A stretch of 64,000 nt of DNA from Candidatus Bathyarchaeota archaeon. GTDB lineage: Archaea; Thermoproteota; Bathyarchaeia; Bathyarchaeales; UBA233. Positions 62,093 to 64,000 of the stretch are shown piece after piece (within the stretch, counting starts at the first letter, position 1; every line of letters starts with the position of its first letter). The notes under the pieces were generated by a model. It saw nothing but the letters and a program-made list of their open reading frames with translations, had not been told where the DNA came from and made no database searches. Location of the stretch: NCBI GenBank assembly GCA_007050895.1, contig SMYP01000181.1:4112-68111 (forward strand). Direction: 5' to 3'. The translations under genes were made by a program, and so were the position numbers.

Positions 62093-63220
62093 TTAAATGA
62101 GGGCGCCGCCCTCGAGCAGGACCCGCTCGCGACCGCTGCCGTACCGCACGGTGATGGTGGGCTCCCTGATGAGCCCGTCCAGGTGGGTCAGCGCGTCGGC
62201 GTCCAGGTCGTAGTTGGCCCCGATGGCGATGTGACATGTGCGGAAGGCCTTCTCGTCCTCCAGCATATTTCCCACGATGCGCGCGGCGGGGTTGAGCCCG
62301 ATGCCCAGCTCGCCCAGGTTGTTGGCGTTCCTCTGGTACTCCCTGCCCTTCTCCGCGTTTATCGCGCCGTCGGACGCCATGGACCGAGCCTTCTCGACGG
62401 AGCGCTTCAGGGTGTCCCGTAGCCTCTTCGCCTCGGTCCCCCCGCTCACCTTGGTGACGAATCCCTTCTCGACGGAGCACACGATGGGTCGCTCGATGAT
62501 GATCTCGCCCTTGTCGGAGGAGATCGAGCCGTCGAAGGCAATGGTGCCCCTGGAGGAACCAAGCTCTGGGGAGATGAAGACCTCGCCGGCGGGGAGGTTT
62601 CCCCCCTTCCCGGGCTTCGTGAAGTCACCATCGTCCCTCCTGCACCTGCGACCCCTGAGGCCGATCACCAGGTCGGTCCCGCCGGGTGCGGTGATGGACA
62701 CCTCCTCGGCGCGGGTGAGGGCGTTGCCCAGCATGGCCGCCCGATCCTGGAGCAGCCTGTAATCGATGGGCACGGTCCTGGCGAACATGTCGAGGGTGAC
62801 ACCAGGGGACCAGAACGACCTGATCTTGGCCTCCTCCATCAGGTACTCGAACACGTGATGGTACCGCTTGTACCTGCGCTTCCCCCTGTGCTTGACCCGG
62901 ATGGGACGGGCCATCGCCTCCCGGTCCTTCCCCAGCTTCTCGTGGGATATCGATAGGACCACCTCGGGGGCGGCGTGGAGGGCGGAGATGACCGAGGGGT
63001 CGGCGTAGTCCAGCTGGCCCTTGACGGGCTGGACCACGAGCAGGGGCGCTCCCCCCTGGGCCTCCACCTGCGCGTACAGCGCGCGGGAGATTGTCTCTAC
63101 ATCATGCTCGGGATTGGTGACGATCAGCACCCGCTCCCCCTTCTTCACGCCCAGGACGTCGCGGACCGCCACCAGGGCGGCTTGCTCGACCATGGAATCC
63201 GCAATCTGCGATCTGGCCAC
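62093..63220 (-). CDS. M29-type (aminopeptidase T-like) protein, second copy
   Basis: 375 aa. Same family as the gene at 21.6 kb: VLGVKKGERVLIVTNPEHD at the start, and NPAARIVGNMLEDEK and AIGANYDLDAD near the end. It carries an extra basic segment, VKHRGKRRYKRYHHVFEYL, in the middle. GTG 63220 with GGAGG seven nt upstream is preferred; Met 63193 aligns with the start of the paralog and is an alternative. Divergent promoter with the next gene. Confidence 0.83.
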   Translation of the reverse strand: MARSQIADSMVEQAALVAVRDVLGVKKGERVLIVTNPEHDVETISRALYAQVEAQGGAPLLVVQPVKGQLDYADPSVISALHAAPEVVLSISHEKLGKDREAMARPIRVKHRGKRRYKRYHHVFEYLMEEAKIRSFWSPGVTLDMFARTVPIDYRLLQDRAAMLGNALTRAEEVSITAPGGTDLVIGLRGRRCRRDDGDFTKPGKGGNLPAGEVFISPELGSSRGTIAFDGSISSDKGEIIIERPIVCSVEKGFVTKVSGGTEAKRLRDTLKRSVEKARSMASDGAINAEKGREYQRNANNLGELGIGLNPAARIVGNMLEDEKAFRTCHIAIGANYDLDADALTHLDGLIREPTITVRYGSGRERVLLEGGALI

Positions 63221-63306
63221 CTGCTCGCCTCCCAGGGGAATCCCGTTGGTCGGAGATAAGGATTGGCACATATCTGGGGTCCCTGGAGGTACCAAATCCC
63301 ATACCA

Positions 63307-63322
63307 ATACACATAAATAGAT
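63307..63322. promoter_or_regulatory. divergent TATA region
   Basis: CACATAAATAGATAAC serves both directions: CATAAATAG toward the rightward gene and CTATTTATG toward the leftward aminopeptidase-like gene, whose starts are about 45 bp and 90 bp away. Confidence 0.5.
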
Positions 63323-63365
63323 AACATCCAATCCCAAGGAACAGCACATTCAAGGTGATGGCCAA

Positions 63366-64000
63366 ATGAGGAGAACGCTGATTTTCTGCATCGTGCTGCT
63401 GTTCCTCGTGGGAGCCTTCGCGCCGTGGACCAACGCGGCCGCCGAGGGCGACGGTTCGGGGGACTACATCGAGCCTGCGGAGCCCGGTCCGACCTTCTAT
63501 GACGAGAGCCGGGCCATCGACATCGAGACCGAGCAGATCGGGGGATACACTTGGACGAAGGACCTTCGCATCACGCGCAACTCCGCCGAGGACACCATGC
63601 CCCAGGTGGTCGTGGATGCCTCGCACAACTCCCACGTGGTGTGGCAGAGGTCCGGTTACTGGACCAAGACCTTCGATCGCACGGGCCAGGCCCTCTCGAA
63701 GGAGATCTTCATCACGTCCCACGTGGTACGCGGGTACGGAAGCCCCGACAGGTACCCCCTGGGTCCGCAGGTCGGCATCGACACCAACGCCAACATCCAC
63801 GTCGTGTGGGATGACGGCTGGCAGAACTGCTACTACCAGAAGTTCGATGCAGAGGGCAACTCCCTCACCGACGAGCTCCATCTGGGCAACGTGGACAACA
63901 CCGCGTCCCACGTGCCCTCCATAACCGTGGACCCCGTCAACGACTACGCCCACGTGGTCCACGAGGACTACGAGTACCAGTGCGAGGACATCGTCTACGA
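63366..64000 (+). CDS. secreted beta-propeller-like protein, N-terminal part only
   Basis: The frame runs off the window after about 211 codons. Signal peptide RRTLIFCIVLLFLVGAFAP, then repeated blades with an NxxVVW motif: SHVVWQRS, NIHVVWDDG, YAHVVHED. Such repeats occur in secreted archaeal and bacterial beta-propellers and often precede PKD or CARDB regions. GGTGAT lies upstream. It is the fifth or sixth large surface protein in the window. Confidence 0.8.
   Translation, partial: MRRTLIFCIVLLFLVGAFAPWTNAAAEGDGSGDYIEPAEPGPTFYDESRAIDIETEQIGGYTWTKDLRITRNSAEDTMPQVVVDASHNSHVVWQRSGYWTKTFDRTGQALSKEIFITSHVVRGYGSPDRYPLGPQVGIDTNANIHVVWDDGWQNCYYQKFDAEGNSLTDELHLGNVDNTASHVPSITVDPVNDYAHVVHEDYEYQCEDIVY

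Overview
The window reads as a chromosome segment of a GC-rich archaeon, most likely a member of the Thermoplasmatota. The reasons are two tandem thermosome genes, an archaeosine tRNA-guanine transglycosylase, an archaeal-type PheRS beta chain and TyrRS, TATA-box promoters about 27 bp upstream of many leaderless starts, a 23S rRNA gene with no 16S, 5S or tRNA-Ala beside it, and surface proteins with PGF-CTERM-like tails. This placement is inferred from gene content; no phylogeny was run. No phage, insertion sequence or CRISPR array is visible.

Layout. 0-6 kb: thermosome pair, protein isoaspartyl methyltransferase (reverse), a PKD-domain membrane protein and a UDP-glucose-dehydrogenase family enzyme. 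6-8.5 kb (reverse): a compact operon with a Ras/Rab-like GTPase, two V4R (Bet3-like) proteins and a Roadblock/LC7 protein. 8.5-9 kb: an AT-rich intergenic stretch full of inverted repeats. 9-15.5 kb: a six-gene forward cluster (PKD/zinc-ribbon membrane protein, two-TM micro-protein, PqqD-like protein, zinc ribbon, 862-aa beta-rich protein, HEAT-like protein) of unknown function. 15.5-19.6 kb (reverse): a complex-I-like nuoA-B-CD-H-I set with overlapping genes but no antiporter subunits. 19.6-29.4 kb: rhomboid, DUF368, M29-type aminopeptidase, TyrRS, TgtA, a secreted protein, enolase and a DUF4287/DUF5655 protein.

29.5-32.8 kb: lone 23S rRNA with promoter, leader hairpin and a long processing stem. 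32.8-39 kb: a membrane protein with a two-domain winged-helix regulator, secreted proteins, a candidate structured RNA, a sulfite-oxidase-fold protein fused to a cytochrome-b-like membrane domain, and small proteins. 39-42 kb: tRNA-Ser(GCU), pheT and acyl-CoA dehydrogenase. 42-46.5 kb: a 1413-aa surface protein. 46.6-49.8 kb: CinA-like protein, family 4 uracil-DNA glycosylase, a PD-(D/E)XK-like protein, then a V4R plus KaiC-like ATPase pair. 49.8-52.9 kb: a ribbon-helix-helix regulator with repeated operator-like sites, divergent from two PhoU/TrkA-C proteins, then an MgtE/SLC41-type transporter with a hairpin-rich leader. 53-64 kb: OMP decarboxylase, a two-gene operon of giant CARDB and PKD surface proteins, a second M29-type protein, and the start of a secreted beta-propeller-like protein.

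The strongest candidate for an under-described system is the GTPase-V4R-Roadblock operon. It brings together three families whose eukaryotic relatives act in Rab/TRAPP signalling, and another V4R protein is paired with a KaiC-like ATPase 40 kb away. The antiporter-less complex-I-like module, the PqqD-containing cluster and a TyrRS with a replaced HIGH motif are the next most interesting.
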